A stretch of DNA of 34,960 nucleotides from Verrucomicrobiia bacterium (lineage in GTDB: Bacteria > Verrucomicrobiota > Verrucomicrobiia > Limisphaerales > UBA11358). Shown here one piece after another: positions 32,550 through 34,960 of the stretch. The notes under the pieces are model-generated. The model saw nothing but the letters and a program-made list of their open reading frames with translations, was not told the DNA's origin and did no database searches. The stretch spans positions 1-34,960 of the forward strand of contig JANWKE010000122.1 in NCBI GenBank assembly GCA_025451535.1. The letters run 5' to 3'. The translations under genes and the position numbers were made by a program. Position 1 is the first letter of the stretch. Each line of letters begins with the position of its first letter.

Positions 32550-33113
32550 ATGAGTGGAAACGGCAAATTTCTGAAAGGCCAGTTGCTGTTGGACGGCGGC
32601 AATCTGCGCGGCTCGTTTTTCCACCAGTCCGTGGTACTGATTTGCCAGCACGACACCGAGGGCGCGTTTGGTCTCGTACTCAACCATTCCCTCGGCAAAA
32701 CCGTCGGCGAAATGATCGTTGCCGACCTGCCCGACACGCTTCGGGAATCGCCGCTGTATCTCGGCGGCCCGGTGCAGCCCGCCTCCTTGAGTTATCTGCA
32801 CACGGACAATTTCATTCCCAATGCCGACGTGCTGCCCAATCTGGCGCTCGGCCATTCGATTGATGAACTGGTGGACATCGGCGAATCGTTTTCGACCGGG
32901 AAAAAGGTCAAAATGTTCGCGGGCTACGCCGGCTGGTCGCCCGGCCAGCTGGAAAAGGAAATGAAACTCAAGTCCTGGCTCACGTTCCCCGCGTCCCTGG
33001 AGCTCGTTTTCGAGACACCGCCCGAGCAACTCTGGGGAAAAATCCTGAAAAGCAAGGGCGGCTGGCGCAATAAACTGCTCTCCCAGACGCCGGAGGATTT
33101 GTCGCTGAATTAA
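32550..33113 (+). CDS. YqgE/AlgH family protein (UPF0301)
   Basis: A 187-residue cytoplasmic protein. The family blocks are clear: FLKGQLLLDGGNLRGSFFHQ, SVVLICQHDTEGAFGLVLNH, PLYLGGPVQPASLSYLHT, FAGYAGWSPGQLEKEM and SWLTFPASLELVFE. Members of this family (E. coli YqgE, Pseudomonas AlgH) have a compact alpha/beta fold and no settled biochemical role; AlgH affects alginate gene expression in Pseudomonas. The ATG at 32550 gives the normal length and has no strong ribosome binding site. It is a single-gene unit between a terminator and a double-hairpin repeat. Confidence 0.93.
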   Translation: MSGNGKFLKGQLLLDGGNLRGSFFHQSVVLICQHDTEGAFGLVLNHSLGKTVGEMIVADLPDTLRESPLYLGGPVQPASLSYLHTDNFIPNADVLPNLALGHSIDELVDIGESFSTGKKVKMFAGYAGWSPGQLEKEMKLKSWLTFPASLELVFETPPEQLWGKILKSKGGWRNKLLSQTPEDLSLN

Positions 33114-33114
33114 G

Positions 33115-33189
33115 CGGTTGTAGCCGCCGATGTGAGTCGGCTCCGACCCCATTGATTTGAAATGAGCGGACTGACGTCCGCTGCAACCG
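33115..33189. repeat. Double-hairpin intergenic repeat, divergent copy 3
   Basis: Outer CGGTTG (33115-33120) pairs with CAACCG (33184-33189); inside are GCCGA-tgtgag-TCGGC (33126-33141) and GCGGAC-TGAC-GTCCGC (33166-33181) separated by an A/T-rich spacer that includes ATTGATTTGAAATGA. The layout equals the copies at 16149 and 26876, but the stem sequences are different. It begins one base after the YqgE stop and fills the spacer between two convergent genes. Confidence 0.7.
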
Positions 33190-33197
33190 GTCAAGAC

Positions 33198-34181
33198 TCA
33201 ATTCGCCTCGACACGCAACAGTGCCGCGTCTGATTTCGCTAAAAGCTTCGTTTGCGCCAGGGACGCGGGCACCAGGCAGAACTGGCCGGCGACGGAATTC
33301 GCAGAAATTGAACCACCCTTGATTTCAAATTGACCGCGAACCACGGCAATAATTTGAAGCTTGCCCGGTTTTAAACCCAGTCCCGCACCGGTTTTCATCT
33401 CCAACACCTCAACGTCGAAAAGAGGATCGCGTACGAGCGAGCGCCTCTGGATTTTCCCGTCAGCAGCAAATTGAGTTTCCACCAGGTTCGGCTCGAAATC
33501 ATTGAAATTAATGCTCGCCAGCGATTGGGCGACGTGAAGTTCGCGAGGCTGGCCGTCCAGTCCCCGGCGCTTCCAGTCGAACACGCGGTAGGTGGTGTCC
33601 GAATTTTGCTGGATTTCAAAAATTACGAGGCCCGCGCCGATGGCATGGACGCGACCGCTCGGCAGAAACATGGCGTCGCCGGCCTTTACGAGAACACGGT
33701 GAAAACATTCGGCGACGCTGCCGTCCCGGATTTTTTTCTCAAATTCGGCGCGCGTGACGCCGCGTTTAAGTCCCACATATAATTCCGCACCGGGCGCAGC
33801 ATCGGTGATAAACCACATTTCGGTCTTCGGCTCACCGCCAAACTCAGCGGCCTTATTCGCTGGCGGATGGACTTGCAGTGACAATTTTTCCCGCGCGTCG
33901 AGGATTTTGCACAGCAGGGGAAACCGGTTCCCGGTTGCCGGTTTTGCGCCGCCAAGGAGTTCAGTCGCGTGATTTTCCATGAGCCAGCGCAAATCCTTGC
34001 CCGCGAGCGGGCCGTTGGCGATAACGCTGGCCTCGCCAGGCCGGTCGCTGATTTCCCATGATTCGCCGATGGACGCGCCGGGCGGGAGTTGCTTGCCGTA
34101 GAGCCGGCGGATTTCCCGTCCGCCCCAGACGCGTTCCTTGAAAATCGGCTGAAAAGTGAGCGGATAGAGCACCGAGATCAA
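33198..34181 (-). CDS. manA: Mannose-6-phosphate isomerase, class I
   Basis: Zinc enzyme that interconverts fructose-6-phosphate and mannose-6-phosphate, feeding GDP-mannose and related sugars into polysaccharides. The 327-residue product has [19 protein letters not shown] and [14 protein letters not shown], then the metal ligands in order: Gln and His in LSLQVHPP, Glu in KTEMWFI, His in [28 protein letters not shown] follows as the family signature. The length is that of the short bacterial ManA. The start is unusual: either TTG at 34181, whose TTGA overlaps the accA stop, or GTG at 34172; no ATG is in range. Either suggests translational coupling to accA. Confidence 0.94.
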   Translation of the reverse strand: MISVLYPLTFQPIFKERVWGGREIRRLYGKQLPPGASIGESWEISDRPGEASVIANGPLAGKDLRWLMENHATELLGGAKPATGNRFPLLCKILDAREKLSLQVHPPANKAAEFGGEPKTEMWFITDAAPGAELYVGLKRGVTRAEFEKKIRDGSVAECFHRVLVKAGDAMFLPSGRVHAIGAGLVIFEIQQNSDTTYRVFDWKRRGLDGQPRELHVAQSLASINFNDFEPNLVETQFAADGKIQRRSLVRDPLFDVEVLEMKTGAGLGLKPGKLQIIAVVRGQFEIKGGSISANSVAGQFCLVPASLAQTKLLAKSDAALLRVEAN

Positions 34182-34960
34182 GCCGTGGCGGCAGCGCGGG
34201 TCATGAGATTGGAAGCCGGTGTGAGAGCAGGCCTCACTTCGTCAGCGGTGGGCTGGACTTTTTCAAGGAAGTGCCCGTGGGCGCGATATTTTTGATAACG
34301 CATTTTCAGCCGCTCGGCGACCGACAGCGCGAGACTCTTTTCAAGATTTTTGAGCAGATGTTTTTTTAAATTGTCCGCCGTCGTATCCGGATCGGTGTGT
34401 GCGCCGCCGAGCGGTTCGGGCACGATTTCATCCACGAGTTTGAGTTCGAACAAATCCTTGGCGGTAATTTTGAGGGCGGCGGCGGCTTTGGCCGCATTCG
34501 CACGGTCCTTCCACAAAATGGCCGCGCAACCTTCCGGGCTGATGACCGAATAATAGGCATTCTCCAGAATCAACACCCGGTCGGCCACGCCGATGCCCAG
34601 CGCGCCGCCGGAACCGCCTTCGCCGATGACGGCCGAGATGATGGGCACTTCGAACAGCGTCATTTCACGGAGATTCACGGCGATGGCCTCGGCAATATGG
34701 CGTTCTTCCGCGCCGATGCCGGGGAAGGCGCCGGGCGTGTCGATCAAGGTGATGACGGGCAGTGAGAACTTTTCGGCGAGACGGATAAGGCGCAGGGCCT
34801 TGCGATAGCCTTCGGGATGGGCGGAGCCGAAATTGCGCCGGATGTTTTCCTTTGTGTCGCGCCCCTTCTGCGTGCCAACGACCATGACCCGATGACCCTC
34901 AAGCCGGGCAAACCCGCCGACGACCGCGCGGTCCTCCGAGTAGAGGCGGTCACCATGCAA
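34178..34960 (-). CDS. accA: Acetyl-CoA carboxylase carboxyltransferase subunit alpha, C-terminal part
   Basis: AccA with AccD transfers the carboxyl group from biotin to acetyl-CoA, making malonyl-CoA for fatty acid synthesis. The window holds the last ~260 residues; by comparison with E. coli AccA (319 residues) about 60 N-terminal residues lie beyond base 34960. Visible family blocks: [75 protein letters not shown] (oxyanion-hole glycines), [13 protein letters not shown] and [14 protein letters not shown]. The C-terminal tail is slightly longer than usual and Ala/Thr-rich. Its stop overlaps the putative TTG start of manA by four bases. Confidence 0.97.
   Translation of the reverse strand: MHGDRLYSEDRAVVGGFARLEGHRVMVVGTQKGRDTKENIRRNFGSAHPEGYRKALRLIRLAEKFSLPVITLIDTPGAFPGIGAEERHIAEAIAVNLREMTLFEVPIISAVIGEGGSGGALGIGVADRVLILENAYYSVISPEGCAAILWKDRANAAKAAAALKITAKDLFELKLVDEIVPEPLGGAHTDPDTTADNLKKHLLKNLEKSLALSVAERLKMRYQKYRAHGHFLEKVQPTADEVRPALTPASNLMTRAAATA

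Noticed and set aside
32490-32863. Plus-strand frame starting before YqgE
   Set aside because: It is in a different frame from YqgE, Arg-rich and without family pattern; the YqgE/AlgH frame explains the region.
1-34960. CRISPR array or prophage
   Set aside because: No regularly spaced identical repeats, no cas genes, and no phage structural or integrase genes were seen on either strand.

Overview
The window reads as chromosome of a Verrucomicrobiota bacterium, probably of the Pedosphaera/Limisphaera side of the phylum. This is inferred from the kdsB-pyrG gene order (also seen in Chlamydia), a secreted protein with the N-L-T-N-W...F-F-R-A type C-terminus common in that group, a PadR-PspC operon, weak or missing Shine-Dalgarno sequences, and several families of hairpin-forming intergenic repeats. 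The DNA is moderately GC-rich. Both ends cut through genes (pyrG at the left, accA at the right).

Layout. 1-2196 (minus): pyrG (partial), kdsB, secreted GH5 glycosidase. 2326-4330 (minus): a 26-residue membrane peptide ORF and a protein made of two tandem kinase-like domains, the second with degraded catalytic positions. 4450-5400: a REP-associated IS200-like transposase with three copies of a three-hairpin repeat. 5398-9933 (minus): pilin-like protein, DEAD-box helicase rhlE, an Arg-rich/Pro-rich conserved protein, recA. 10069-13758: DUF192 lipoprotein, secreted protein, and hemL carrying a 75-bp palindromic element inserted in frame. 13843-16130 (plus): two Spy/CpxP-like periplasmic proteins, an ECF sigma factor, a probable membrane anti-sigma factor and a membrane-anchored Spy/CnrX-like protein; together these look like an envelope or metal stress circuit. 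16313-16389: tRNA-Arg(CCG). 16598-23445 (plus): the accessory core, an AbiEi-like regulator overlapping a nucleotidyltransferase gene (type IV toxin-antitoxin logic), followed by a 1546-residue SF1 helicase with a C-terminal restriction-endonuclease-like domain. 23534-25100 (plus): PadR repressor with a palindromic operator, and a PspC-domain membrane protein. 25152-26739 (minus): two small hypothetical genes and a twice-frameshifted pseudogene. 26957-30498 (minus): exported prolyl oligopeptidase and an AGE-family epimerase. 30593-33113 (plus): transketolase and a YqgE/AlgH protein. 33198-34960 (minus): mannose-6-phosphate isomerase and accA (partial).

Most genes are housekeeping: LPS Kdo activation, nucleotide, haem and fatty acid synthesis, pentose phosphate, recombination. 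The strongest candidates for something undescribed are: (1) the AbiEi-like/nucleotidyltransferase/helicase-nuclease cluster next to a tRNA gene, which looks like an antiphage module; (2) the tandem active-like plus degenerate kinase-fold protein at 2588-4330; (3) the mobile palindrome that became part of the HemL protein, with a second copy in the rhlE upstream region; and (4) the transposase-linked repeats, whose outer stems change sequence between copies but keep pairing.
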